Positions 1 through 11,096 of a stretch of DNA of 64,000 nt are shown here, in pieces. The DNA comes from Astropecten irregularis. Taxonomy: Eukaryota > Echinodermata > Asteroidea > Paxillosida > Astropectinidae. Every line of letters begins with the position of its first letter. Within the stretch, counting starts at the first letter, position 1. A model generated the notes under the pieces. The model did no database searches. It worked only from the letters and a program-made list of their open reading frames with translations, and had not been told where the DNA came from. The DNA lies in NCBI GenBank assembly GCA_963971285.1, contig OZ020256.1, positions 1,614,501 to 1,678,500 on the forward strand, given 5' to 3'. Both the position numbers and the translations under genes were made by a program.

Positions 1-1200
1 GTAACGGAGGGAGAGATCTTGCACAATTAGTTACATATTTACTAAGTTACTCTGAGCAGCTTTTGAGAAAGATCCTGCTAGGATCCAAACGTCAGGCTTT
101 CCTGACTCCAAGCATTTTTAGTTCCTATCATCCTTAACCCATCACCGTTTCTAGAATTCAGATATCCGGGGGATATCCGAGTTTAATGGAAGGTACTTTC
201 TGAGGACCGGATATCATACTACAAGCGAAATGTTTTGCCAAACAAAAGAAGAGTCTGGGACGAATTGGCAAGTAAGCAATTATCACAAGTTGACAAAGGT
301 TGAACCAGTCAGTGAAATGTTTAGAAATTCTGGATTTATGTTGCTTGGCAGGCAGCAAGAAGACTGCATAATGATTCTAGGTGCGTTCATATCTTAGTGG
401 GACTGAACCAAGGTGACAACGTTTTATAGCTGAAGGATATAGCTCAGAAGTTTAATAAAAAGAAGTCATCAGTCATGCAAAACTCACCAATCAGTCTGTA
501 TCCCAACATGATTGCAACCTTTATCGAGTTGTAAAACCGCCTGACATCAGGAAAGTTCATAGTTCCACCTGAAGATGAGACATAAAGATCGACGAACATG
601 AATTTAAGTACAAGGTTTGCAGTGGCAAACAACATTTTTGGTTTTGGGTTTTGTTTTATCAGTAGAATATTAGCAGGTCCACAACTCTAATTGCTGAATC
701 TGTTGAGAGAAGGACATGTAAGTGAAGAAAGCATGTCTTACGTATTTCTGATGAGAAGTCATCAGCAATTTCAAGATCCTCAGCTCGCCAGCCACAGTGG
801 AGACGCCATTAGTTGTCAACCTGTATCAAGACTTGAGTCATCGTCAAGATTTAAACTACCCATATCAGGCGAGGGTGGTCTGAGTTCCCCTGCAGATCGA
901 GGACAGAGACAAAAGAAAGACAGGAAAAGACAAAATTGTGAGTCTGTGAAAAGATCGAAGACCAATAATTTCAAATTCAAACTGTTAAAATGTCTGGCTT
1001 TTCCAACGGATGCCGATATGTTGTCTTCAGAGAGAAAAGACTGACGAGTGGACATGACTTTGATGCTGTAATAAATACCAGAATTGTCATCACCAACAGC
1101 AAGATTTTTTGTTTTGGGGTTGGACGAGTGAAACATATTGGATGAGTCAGCAAATTTTAAAATTATTCTTAAATTGCGTTAAGATTTTGGAAGGAATGCA
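1..1200. other. No gene recognised
   Basis: AT-rich sequence without a convincing exon. Positions 65-105 (GATCCTGCTAGGATCCAAAC) resemble 20998-21030 and 35277-35310, indicating a low-copy dispersed repeat with the consensus GAxATCxTGCTAGGATxGAAAC. Confidence 0.4.
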
Positions 1201-1343
1201 GTATATAACCTCCACTTATAAGTTCGGAAGATCGACAACATGGTTGCCGACATTATTCAGGACCCTACATATGTTTTAGTTTTCAAACTCTAAAATTAAT
1301 GAACATTTTGAAACGTGTCAATAAGTAAGTGGAGGTTATATAC
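1201..1343. mobile_element. MITE-like element, 143 bp, 18-bp perfect terminal inverted repeats
   Basis: It starts GTATATAACCTCCACTTA and ends with the exact reverse complement. The AT-rich interior has no ORF. It is a short non-autonomous DNA transposon by structure; a TA target duplication is possible but overlaps the ends. Confidence 0.8.
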
Positions 1344-1363
1344 AACATTCTCTATGAAAATCA

Positions 1364-1890
1364 CTAACCTTTTATGGTACAGCTTGAAGTCGGTGTGATG
1401 CTGTCCAGTTCAGGAGGTGGACGGCATCCCAGTCGGAGGCTCAACCGCAAGGTCAAGACCTCCATCTTTTTCCTGGTAAGGTCAGTTAAAACAGGGCCAC
1501 CAACGAGAAGGTCCCAGGAAACCAGCCCCAACAAGCTATCCGGATTGTAGGGTCCATCGCTTGACGAGGTTACGCCCGAAGGCATAGAGCAACGCCGTTG
1601 TCCGGTCCGCCCCCTTTCGGGAGTACCCTACCATCTGTGCTTGCCGCCCTCCGGTGCCCGTTGGCCGGTAGAGGACGTACCAACGTTAGACCCGCTCGTG
1701 ATAACAAGACCACAGCCCTATCCCTGCCGAGGACCATGATTACTTGCATCTTTAAGACAAGTCACTGCCCTGTTGAAACAGCCGCTGGTAAGGCCCACAC
1801 CCCTTGGCGGTGTGTCCAGCCCCTTGACAACAAAGATCGCATCAATGCCAAGGTGTGATGTGATCTGCGCACCACCACTAGCCTACTCCT
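1364..1890. other. GC-rich anonymous segment, possible transposon remnant
   Basis: About 500 bases clearly more GC-rich than the flanks. Short ORFs occur on both strands (for example 1598-1858 plus), but none resembles a known protein and no splice structure is convincing. It could be an LTR or retroelement leader fragment. Low confidence in any identity. Confidence 0.3.
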
Positions 1891-2593
1891 AAGCTAAGAT
1901 AAACATTTAGCCTATTCTACCGTAAAAAAATTATCTTCAAGTTCAATGCTGACTGTTTTCTCGTTGGGACAAAGTTTGATAGTTCTTTTGGAAAAAAATG
2001 AGATATGCATTGTAAACTTTCAGCTAAATTGAGAATAAATAGTTCTCTGAATCGTGGAGGGATACAAGTCAACAGAAAACACTCCCCAGGGAGTGGAGAT
2101 GATCAGTGAAAATTGGAATAAGGAAGACGATTGGCCCACCAGTCATCATCCTCAAGAATGAAAGGACCTCAGAGAGGCGACTCACTCATTTGATGATCTT
2201 GTGGGGGTAAGGTAGGTCGATCTTGTACATGTCACCGGGCTCAATTTGAGCGCTCCTGGCTGAAAGAGAACATTGGTTAGTCCTACCTTGGTGACATGTA
2301 AATCCTGCACCCCCCATCCATCAACATCCAGCCAGTATCATCCGGTCAAGCACAGGTCTGTTGGGCAACATCCGAGGGTCTTGAAACATGTTCACGGCTC
2401 AATTTGAGCGCTCATGACTGCAAGAGAAGGGTTAGTCGTACCTTAGTGAACATGTGGTCTTGTACCCTCGGCCTCTACGTCATCATGGCCTAGCTCCTAA
2501 GCTTGTGCTGAAAAGATATAAATTGGAGGATAGAAATTATATTCGATTTCAGAAGGAGAAGGCTACAGTGAAAATTACAGGGAATACGGGCGA

Positions 2594-2747
2594 TTCACAA
2601 TAGTGCGCCACCATGAGTTTGCATCGTGGTAGCCAATCACAATGCGCGGAATTAATTATGTCGACAAACTGCGCATGTGGAAAGATTGGCAGTTTGTCGA
2701 CAAATTTGACAACACTTTGCAAACTCATGGTGGCGCACTATTGTGTG
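2594..2747. mobile_element. MITE-like element, about 150 bp, long terminal inverted repeats
   Basis: The ends CACAATAGTGCGCCACCATG and its reverse complement extend to about 28 bp (2596-2745). Inside is a second inverted repeat, GTCGACAAACTGC with GCAGTTTGTCGAC (about 2660-2702), so the element folds into a nearly continuous hairpin. No ORF. Confidence 0.85.
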
Positions 2748-3235
2748 AAACACACGTATTGGAGGAGGAAACATAAATAAAACATGACTCACCTGAGGCG
2801 AAGGAGTGGCCGTCAGAAATTCTCAGTCCCTTCAATTCCAAGTTTCTCAGCTCATCAACTGCAGCAATGAGGACTTGCAACCCAGGTCTTGAGCATGTCC
2901 ACAGCTGAAAGAGACTAGTTAGTCTTACCTTTAGTGAACATGCTAGTCTTGTATCCTGGGCCTCTATGTCATCATGGCCATATGCTCCCTCAGCTTCTGT
3001 TCAAAAGAAGATCAAAACTGGATCTTGAGTGATGAGAACGAGGCAAGGAAGTGCAGAGAGTATAGGCCTACAGGGGGAATTGTTAAGAGAATCGCAGTTT
3101 AAAAAGGAAAGCATGCCTCACTTACAAATGCCTGGGGAGCAGCCATCAGGGATCCAGAGTTCTTCGATCGGCTCACCAGCTGCAGTGGAGGCTTCTTGAG
3201 AGGGGTCTTGAGCATGTTCACGGCTGAAAAGGAAT

Positions 3236-3588
3236 GCAGAGATGCCAAGTTCACAAATTTTTCATGAGTGAGATTTTCAGAAAGTGAGGGAGCAGAGCAA
3301 CCAAGTGGGGGGAGGGGGTGTCCCCCCCCCCTCCCATGGTAGGGAGCTTTTTCAATTTTTAGCTCTTAATGGTGCGATCTGGTGCATACTTAAGTGACCT
3401 TTTTCTCTCTTTTTTTTAAAATTTATTTTGAAAAACAAAAGGGAAACAATGCAAATAATGCTACTTTTTTCCCTTGTCGGGTCCCGATGCGTGAGAAATA
3501 TGGGTGTCATGCGTGAGACCGTGAGACGGACCCTAAATGCGTGAGTCTCACGCACAATGCGTGGGACTTGGTAGCTCCGAATGATTAA
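3236..3588. mobile_element. Possible insertion inside a small palindromic repeat
   Basis: The left half (ending gctgaaaagg) and right half (starting near cgtcctaccttc) of one palindromic repeat are separated by about 350 bp that the other three copies lack. The inserted DNA contains G/C homopolymers, a T-rich run and a palindrome TGCGTGAGTCTCACGCA. Element type unknown; exact borders uncertain. Confidence 0.4.
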
Positions 3589-3649
3589 TATCGTCCTACC
3601 TTCAAGTTGGTGAACATCCTAGTCTTGAACTCCTATGCCCTATGAACTC

Positions 3650-4590
3650 AACATGAACTTGGTGTAGCTTTTCGGGAAGTGGCTGAAAAAGCATGGGGAG
3701 GGAAAAATAAAATTATATAAATGGGTTTTAGTATTTTAAGGATATTATGAAGGGAATGGGCGACACGAAGAATGTAACATACCATAACCGTCGACTCCCT
3801 TCTAGAATGGGCGTGTCTCATTTTCGTAGTGAAAACAGCATTCAAAACCCCCAAAAATCTAACAAAAGAATATAGGTTTGTTCTCTTACTACTAGGTACG
3901 AGGTGACATTGTAAACCATTACCATAATTTCTGATGCAGAAACTTGAATGACCAGGGACAGACATGGCAGCCAGAGACGCTGCACTGTTGTACCGCTCAT
4001 TATATGCATGCATAGTTCAGTAGGCCCACCGCCCCACGGACGAAAACTGGACATTTCCCGTCTTTCCCAATCTTTTTAACCCCCGAAGAACCATATTAAA
4101 TCTTCTTACCTACACTAGGTAGCATCTGGCTTCATTCCCGGAGGTAAAAGCAGGCTGCAAGGCGATGTAAAAAGGTGAAATTTGGGTGAATCTTCAACTT
4201 TGTGACCGCATACGATGTCATCATGTTGTACGTACACCACGCATACGCCCACTAACTGCATGTACTCGTTGCACTCGCATACTGTACATGCATGGCTTTT
4301 GCGTACTACACACCGCTTGGTCGGCTATTCAAATTTGCCACCATTTTTTGCATTTTGAAACGACGCCATACAATAAGGGTTCATTAAGTACGCGCTCAAT
4401 AAAGGACACAACAATGGTCAGCCACGAGAAAGAATGTCAAATGACACGCCCGCTCGCTATCATAGACTCGCCAAAGGTCATATATTTGCTTGCAAAGTAA
4501 AACTGCCAACTTTTATTTTCTAATTAGTTCATTCTTGTGTTATAAGATAAAAAAAATAGCGATCGCTAGTCAATTTCACTTCACAACTGC
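3650..4590. other. No gene recognised
   Basis: Several short ORFs on both strands (up to 121 codons), none with recognisable domains or supporting splice context. Composition is mixed, with ACGTAC/TGCATG-rich stretches around 4220-4300. Confidence 0.4.
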
Positions 4591-4598
4591 GTAAATCA

Positions 4599-4735
4599 GG
4601 GGGTCAATGTCATATAGAGCTGCTTAAGCACCAAAATTTGATTAAGCACCTAAAACCTTGGTAAATAAAACTCAATACACCAGCCAAAACTACTTGTGAA
4701 TGTTATGCTTAGCAAACAATGGCCGAGTACAAGCA
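4599..4735. mobile_element. Truncated MITE family A copy
   Basis: It begins GGGTCAATGTCATATAGAGC followed by TGCTTAAGCACC and continues with the internal sequence seen at 46690-46790 (CTTGTGAATGTTATGCT, AGCAAACAATGG), but the right terminus is missing, replaced by the GGGGTACCCC repeat. Confidence 0.65.
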
Positions 4736-4739
4736 ATTC

Positions 4740-5150
4740 AGAAATGGCAAGGGGTACCCCTTGTCATTTTTATCAATTTTGGCTCAAAATTGACTTTTTC
4801 TCTTATTGATCCAGAATACCCTAACGGATGTATACTATGAAAGAAACAAGTTCCAAGTACAAAACAAGCACTATTAGTGTCTTAGAAGGCATTAGAATTC
4901 ATGTTCACGGTACGTCAAAAATGGGTGGAAAATGACAAAAATGACAAGGGGTACCCCTTGTCGTTTTCATTTTTGCTTCTAAGACGACTAAATAGGCACT
5001 GGAAATGTGTTTATTGTAGGCCCAGATACCCAATAGGAAGATTACACACAATTCTGGAAAACGTCAGTTTTGGGCCAAAATTGATGAAAATAAAAAGGGG
5101 TACCCCTTGCCATTTTGCCAATTTGCTTCTAAGACAACTGAATGAGCACT
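4740..5150. repeat. Degenerate tandem repeat centred on AAGGGGTACCCCTT
   Basis: Three units with the palindromic core AAGGGGTACCCCTTG occur near 4750, 4946 and 5096, each followed by a (T)n/CATTTT stretch. Two are then followed by TTTGCTTCTAAGAC and two preceded by TTTTGG(G/C)(C/T)CAAAATTGA-type sequence. Spacing of about 150-200 bp suggests diverged tandem duplication. Confidence 0.65.
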
Positions 5151-7100
5151 TTTGTTAAAACACGAAAGGAATAATATTGATTACCATTTATTCAGTGAAT
5201 TTTTTTATGTACAGTTTTCATGTTTTTGGCATACAAAAATGGATACTCTTAACATTCCAATGAGGTGAATTTATCAGGGTCATTGAGAAATATAATTAAC
5301 TGATTAACAATTTCATCAACAGCTTCTTACATGACATCCTCCTAATGTCTACCAACACAATTTAAAATCATACAAAATACATAACAATGGTAACACTATA
5401 GGACGCATTATTTAATTAAATTACAGTTTATCTGCCGCATGTTTTTTTGTGGGCATGATTTAAAATCCACTATTAAAATGCCATTTGTTCATTAAAAAAT
5501 GACAACAAATGAAACTCACCAGCTATTTACAAACGCATTCAAATTGACGGCATTGAAGTATGACTTAAACAAGACTGTGGATAATTTTGAGTCCCAATTT
5601 CCTTTTGCGATTTAAAAAGAGCTTTTCAAGTAGACTTAAATAGAATTTACACTCAAAACAATTTAAAAAAATATGTTTACTGGCATATTTCATTGACCAA
5701 TCAGATGACAGAATACCAAGACTTGCCATAGTGATTGGCTGGTTGGTCCATCATGCAGCCCATATGTGGAATAATTCAAATCTACAAACTGGCCAAATAA
5801 TATCTTTACTGACACCGACTTCTATGAAATGTACAAATCTCTTCTCATTAACTCTTTAGAAAAATAAATTAGTAGAATTAGTTGAGATGATGCCAGAATC
5901 ATAGAAAATTAAACATGATTAAAGTCAGACAGAAAACCAAAAACCTTGCAATGGAAATCATTTGCAGAAGAAAAATAGATAATAGATACACCCATAAAAC
6001 AAATGATCACTGGAAAATGTATTCTCCCCATATCATCAAGAGACTGGCAAACAACAACCAGATATAGATCTCAATAAATACACACTGGGGACCTACATAG
6101 GCAAGGGCCATGTTATCAAATCAGAGCTGTCAGAGAATGAAAATAATTGCCTGCCTCTTAAAGACAATGCCTTTAGGGACCTAATTATCAAGAGAGACCT
6201 GGCAATCAGAGGACCACCAATTAGAGCCTAAAAGCAACCAACAAACACAGAAGCAATTCATTCCATGTACTATAAGTGTTCATCCTCTTTACCTGAACTA
6301 CTCATGGGACAAATGTATGTGCACAGACATGTAAAATCTGATTGCAAGGAACTGATATCAAGCAAATCACTTGTCGATTCCCTGTGGCTAGTAATAATCC
6401 GATGGCAAATGTGCTGTTTTGAAGCTTGCTAATTAGTCCCATGACAAGCAAAACCTGTGGCTGAGTCTAACTTCAGGCCCACTGCCAAAAGAGGAGGGGG
6501 TTGTAAATAGGCCAAGCACCCATGTGACATGCCTCTAACCCCCACAAGCTGGTCCTGAGACCTCCTTCCCCTGCTGGTATTAACAGGGCCGTTGTCTTCA
6601 TTTAATAAATATTTGTCACTCCACGGCACTCAATAGACTCATTAGTGTAATAATGACACCCATTAAGGCACAGAGCAAATTAAGAAATAGATCATCAGAA
6701 AACAAACAACACGATAATGATGACCGGCCTAGCAACGCACAGCGGGCGGACATAGGCCTACAGCAAACTTAAAGAGATACTAAAGATTAAATTGAGAAAA
6801 CCAATAGTGACTAGAAAATCTCCACTCAACTCATGTGATTGACAGTTTCATGTTGTGGGCCAACACAAGGAACCATAGGCATAAAGAACGTTTACAAGAG
6901 GACCGTTAATTGTGTCACAAGTGAAGACACCTCAAAGGAGAGCAAGAAAGCATCAAAGACACAATTCAAAAATTTCTAACATTATCACAAAGAACACTAA
7001 CAGATATTACATTGCCACTAACTGAGAGATCCTGATCAAAACTAAATGTGTTCAAATCATTCAATTACAAAAAATAAAAAATCATTCACTCGCACACCGC
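5151..7100. other. AT-rich region without recognised gene
   Basis: No ORF over about 66 codons and no recognisable exon. May be intergenic, or distal 3' sequence of a minus-strand gene. Confidence 0.4.
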
Positions 7101-7154
7101 TTCTGTAGAGAATGAATAGGGTACAGCCCCGGACAAATGCTTGTTTTACAAACC

Positions 7155-7245
7155 CCAACTCAACCTGAAGATGGTCAGAGCATACTGGTCGAAACGTCGA
7201 GTTAACCAGCTCTTTTCAGTACTTCCGCCATGCATAGCCCTAAAT
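7155..7245. repeat. Dispersed repeat with GGTCGAAACGTCGAGTTAAC motif
   Basis: A GAAGATGGTC...GTCGAAACGTCGAG segment followed by CAGTACTTCCGCCATGCATAG. The second part recurs at 56763-56790 and a degenerate GACGTTCCGAACAG form at 56660. GAAACGTC-type ends are common in retroelement tails, but the class is not assigned. Confidence 0.5.
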
Positions 7246-7384
7246 CTAACTTAACCAAATGGAGAATGTTGTCTCTAATAGGTACCTTTTGAAATCTGCC
7301 CAAATTCAACCACTGTACGGTATCCCTAGGGCACATTCTATTTGACTTCGGGCCAATCAAATCTCATAAAATGTTAAGATGTCA

Positions 7385-7527
7385 GGGGTTGATATCAAAA
7401 AGCGCTACGATCGATCGTAACTCAAGTTACGAAGGACAACCCATCGTATCCTAGATAGAGCTGCAATGCATCCTAAGTCTTATGATTGATAGTAAGTTAC
7501 GATGAGTTTCGTAAAATCGAACCCCTG
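7385..7527. mobile_element. MITE family C copy
   Basis: Imperfect inverted ends AGGGGTTGATATCA / AAAATCGAACCCCTG. The interior GCTGCAATGCATC...GATTGATAGTAAGTTACGATG matches 47218-47265. About 143 bp, no ORF. Confidence 0.7.
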
Positions 7528-9769
7528 GGCCGTCTATTGTCCTTGCAGATTTCAGATAATTAGGGTTTAAATGACAAACATGTACATGTACTTTCACACC
7601 CAACCACCCACCCACAAAAATGCTAATCCATCAAATGTATGAGCAGTATTTCAAAATTATTTATAAAAAAAATCATAAAATGCACTTGGAAAATGTATAC
7701 AATTGCATTTTTTTGGGTTCACCTATAAAAAAACAATGATAGCCTGAAGACCATTCATCATTCTATTATTCTTTATTCTTTTTAAACGCTTACATTTATT
7801 TTTTTTTCTACAAATAAAATGAAATTATAACATGGAAATGAAGCATGTAAGCCGTGGGTCACTGATTTCGAACTTTGGGTTTCCACATTTTGTGATACCA
7901 GTGCTAACTTGACATCAAATTTTGTACAATTAATATATACAATAATTACAATAATCATGAAAAAACATCTGTTAGTAAAAAATAAACCCAACATTATATT
8001 ACGATTAATAACAGGAATGCAATTTACAAAACTTAAAAAAAAAAATTATAATAATAAAAATAATATAACATAAACTACAAGATAAAAGTTGGAATGGAAA
8101 TAAGGAACTCCTTTTGAATAACTTTATATTCATATCTGGAATGCTAAAAAAAGACAAAACAAATTACCGCCAAAAACACCCATTCACAAAATAAAATATA
8201 TCATATATACATCTATATATATATCAAGTAAAACAATAAGGTAAAGTATACTCAATAAAAGAAACAATTACTATTATGAATTTTTTGGAATTTTCAAACT
8301 AGATTGGGATTGTGGTTTGAAAATGGTATGTTAAGTATTGGGAATGTCATACAATTCTATCCATTGTATTTTATAGATTGCAGCAAATGAATCAAAAGAT
8401 AAGATGAAAACAATAGATAAAAAACATATGAAAAACACAAAAATTAAGAACACTTTTCCCGTCTTCATCAGAATACAGAACAAGGACTTAAGTAAGGACC
8501 ATACTTAATCTATATTAATATCAACATATAATGCAGCACTAACAATGCCCCATTGTGGTCCATGGGATGCACATAATTAATTTTCCAATTTGGGTCATAC
8601 AAGAGTGAGGGTAGATTTGAAATCAGTTTTTTACCAGATGTGAAAACAAACTACAATTTGTCATGAAAATCTGGATAAAAGTGGTCTTTTTTTATCCACA
8701 TCAATACTATTCATTCAAAAAAGGGCGGAAAGGGATTATCAGCAATATAGCATGTGTTTATTACTTCATGGTGTTTTAGAATGATCATTTTGGTCGATAA
8801 CACCATGGAATTGCCACAAATTTCCTATACTGACTCAATGGTTCTATTAAACGTTCAAACTGCCTTATAATAATCAGAATTTTAAACAAATAATATCTTC
8901 TCTAAACAGAAATACATGTTCATCTACACACACCAAAAATATGTTCTTCAATTTTGGTCTTAAATAAGAAGAAATAATTATACAAATCCAAAACAAAACC
9001 AAAATGCCCAACAAATCCTATGCTATTATTAAAATAACACTTCTTTATACATTTAGGGATTATTTTTCCTATGATTGCAAAATTCTTCAACTGGTTTGAA
9101 TTTTGATTAACAATCTGCCAAAGTTTGCAAATTCCAGTCAAGAATATTATTGGAAATAGATTCGAAAGTAATTAAAACAAAATATCCCGAAAGAAGTATT
9201 GTAGTGCTATTATGGGGATAAAACAGAGGAATGAACAACTACAATAGAATACAGATTGGGGTTATTTCACTGCATGAATACAACACAGGGATTCTATGCG
9301 CTTTGCGAATAATTACATATTACAACAATTCGTGATTGTTCTTATTTTTACATGATGAAATTAAATGCTGGCGAGGAATACAATTTTGCTGTTCAGAGTT
9401 TAAGAATCATTCAATTGATTGAGTTGCTTACAATGAATACCAATTCGTTTCCATGGTATTTCTATAATGAAAAGAAAAAAAGCAAATCGACTGTGTTTGT
9501 TTTAAAAAAATCATTTCGCACCTTTCATGGAAAGCATAAATTTGGCATTAACCATTACCCAATTCTCCTTTGCATTTTGTCAAAGGAACCATCCTGAATC
9601 CATTTTACAGTGTAGTTTCCATATGGCACATTATTTTATAGCTGGGTCAACAAGCCCCATGTATAAATACATGCTGTCTAGTCTGTACACCATGTACTGG
9701 GACATGGATATAACGAGGATTTGGAATAATGGTTAAGGAAAATAAATGCACCTATACATTCTGTTCACT
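7528..9769. other. Very AT-rich region, no gene recognised
   Basis: Long A/T runs and an (AT)n tract near 8200-8223. Short ORFs are compositional. It could hold the distal 3' UTR of the minus-strand CRACD/LIM gene, since several TTTATT (AATAAA on minus) occur, but transcription cannot be judged. Confidence 0.4.
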
Positions 9770-10012
9770 GGGGCCAATTTCACTGACCCTGCTTAGCACA
9801 AAATTTTGCTTACAATTAAATTTCTGTCTAAATAAAAACAGGATTAACAACAAAATTTTCTTGTGTTGTGTATCACTTGCGATTTGTTCTTTGGCTGTTG
9901 TTCGCTGACCATGAATATCAAATGGAATTTTCAATGGTGGTTTGTTTTATTGAGCAAGACAATTTGTGCTGAGCATTTCTTTTGTGCTTAACAGCTCCAT
10001 GAAATTGGCCCC
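9770..10012. mobile_element. MITE family B copy
   Basis: Inverted ends GGGGCCAATTTCACTGACCC / ...CATGAAATTGGCCCC. The interior (GTTGTGTATCACTTG, GACCATGAATATCAAATGGA) matches the copies at 55970-56210 and 57130-57367. 243 bp, no ORF. Confidence 0.85.
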
Positions 10013-10159
10013 AGGTCTTACTGCTCTAAGCAAACTTTGAGTTTCACACAGTGCAAACTGTGAACGGGATTTTACCTAAATATATACACATCTGACATTT
10101 CCCACAAAAAAGAAGATTTTTCTCTAAATCTGCTTGCGGATAACAATAAACAAAACAAC

Positions 10160-10165
10160 TTTATT
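10160..10165 (-). terminator. Candidate poly(A) signal for the CRACD/LIM gene
   Basis: AATAAA on the minus strand about 575 bases after the stop codon. Others exist further downstream, so the actual site is unknown. Confidence 0.25.
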
Positions 10166-10435
10166 TGCATAATGAATTCACAGATAACCTGTCACAAAAT
10201 AAAAAAAATGGAAACATACAGTTACTCAGTAATATATTAAAATCTTTGCAATTTGTGAGTTTATATTACAATCCATGACAGGTTATTATCGGCCTTCGGA
10301 TGATGAAAAAACAAAGTATCACCAGGAACAATTGCTGAAATCTGACCTCAATGTCTGGGTGAGCTTCATACCAGCTGGATTTAGGAGAGGTAGACGGGGG
10401 AGGGATGGCAAATGTTACAGACGCTGTCAATCTCT

Positions 10436-10672
10436 AATCTAGGGGATTTACGAAACAGAGGCTAGGGCTCCAGCTCTGTCATCCATATGCTGAAACTATA
10501 GGTTGTGGTTTTTCATTGAAGCTGAAGCTGTTTTCCTTTTCAAACCAGAGAATCGACTTCTGTACAGCAGCCAAAAGCCTTTATTTTGATACCTGTTATT
10601 TCAGAATGGATTCACGAAATAGAGCCCGGTCCTGGTACTGAGTTTGGACCTGGGCCTGAGCCTGAGCCTCTG
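10436..10672. repeat. Dispersed repeat (copy 1) in the 3' UTR of the CRACD/LIM gene
   Basis: About 235 bp matching 31263-31480 at high identity: ATAGGTTGTGGTTTTTCATT then GAAGCTGAAGCT..., CAAACCAGAGAATC and GAGCC-rich ends. Two copies in one gene, one downstream of the stop and one in an intron. Confidence 0.8.
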
Positions 10673-10739
10673 TTTAGTATACCCCTCCTAGTCACACCTT
10701 GACCCTTTCCAAGAGGGCACAGAGACCACCACCTCCACC

Positions 10740-11096
10740 TCAGTCGATCTCCAGCCTCAGCTTGAGCAGCTTGTTCTTCATCTGGGTGCCGTGCAGCTTG
10801 CAGAAGATCTGGCTGTCCACCAGTAAGAGGTTACCGATCATCAAGGTCCGGCTGCACTCCACGCACTTCTGGCAGCCCTTGTGGAAGGTCTTGCCATCCG
10901 CCTTAGCCATCTCCGTCAGATAGACCGGCCGCTGGCACACGATGCACCGCTCTATCTTGGGCACAAAGCCACGCTTCTTCGCCGGGGAGGGCTTAGTGGG
11001 TGACTTTTGGGTAGGGGTCGGGTTGGCGGCTGCCGGGATGGTGGTGGGGGCATGGTCTGGCTTGTTGTCCTCTGCAGTGACTTTATCAACTTTTTC
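10740..11096 (-). CDS. Terminal exon with complete LIM domain
   Basis: Last coding exon of the CRACD/LIM gene (119 codons including stop), entered in phase 0 after a TTTTACTACAG acceptor. A Pro/Ala/Lys linker is followed by one LIM zinc-binding domain: C-x2-C, 17 residues, H-x2-C, x2, C-x2-C, 17 residues, C-x2-H (CIVC ... HKGC QKC VEC ... CKLH). All eight zinc ligands are present and spacing is canonical for the EPLIN/CRP class. Sixteen residues follow, ending LRLEID and a TGA at 10740-10742. LIM domains are protein-interaction modules, often at actin structures. Confidence 0.93.
   Translation of the reverse strand, partial: EKVDKVTAEDNKPDHAPTTIPAAANPTPTQKSPTKPSPAKKRGFVPKIERCIVCQRPVYLTEMAKADGKTFHKGCQKCVECSRTLMIGNLLLVDSQIFCKLHGTQMKNKLLKLRLEID

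Larger units (their letters stand above)
2217..3650. repeat. Cluster of four small palindromic repeats carrying splice-like signals
   Basis: Related units sit at about 2225-2300, 2375-2470, 2885-2960, and split at 3200-3235 plus 3590-3645. On the minus strand each reads [CATGTTCACTAAG] then GTA-GACTAAC, a pyrimidine run ending CAG, then [GTGAACATG], i.e. short inverted ends flanking a donor-like site, a CTAAC branch-site-like motif and an acceptor. The outer sequence (TACAAGACTAG / CTCAAGACC) is also shared. The fourth copy is interrupted by about 350 bp. No gene could be built around them with confidence. Confidence 0.65.

Noticed and set aside
2186..3223. A minus-strand mini-gene of exons 3223-3126, 2904-2793 and about 2264-2186 with matching phases and a stop
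   Set aside because: Its splice sites and much of its coding sequence come from the repeated palindromic unit, the peptide resembles nothing known, and no 5' exon fits; more likely repeat-derived.
3648..4013. 121-codon minus-strand ORF
   Set aside because: No recognisable domain, no splice support, low-complexity tail; compatible with chance.
9352..9736. Small plus-strand ORFs in AT-rich DNA
   Set aside because: No start context, splice sites or domain; composition explains them.
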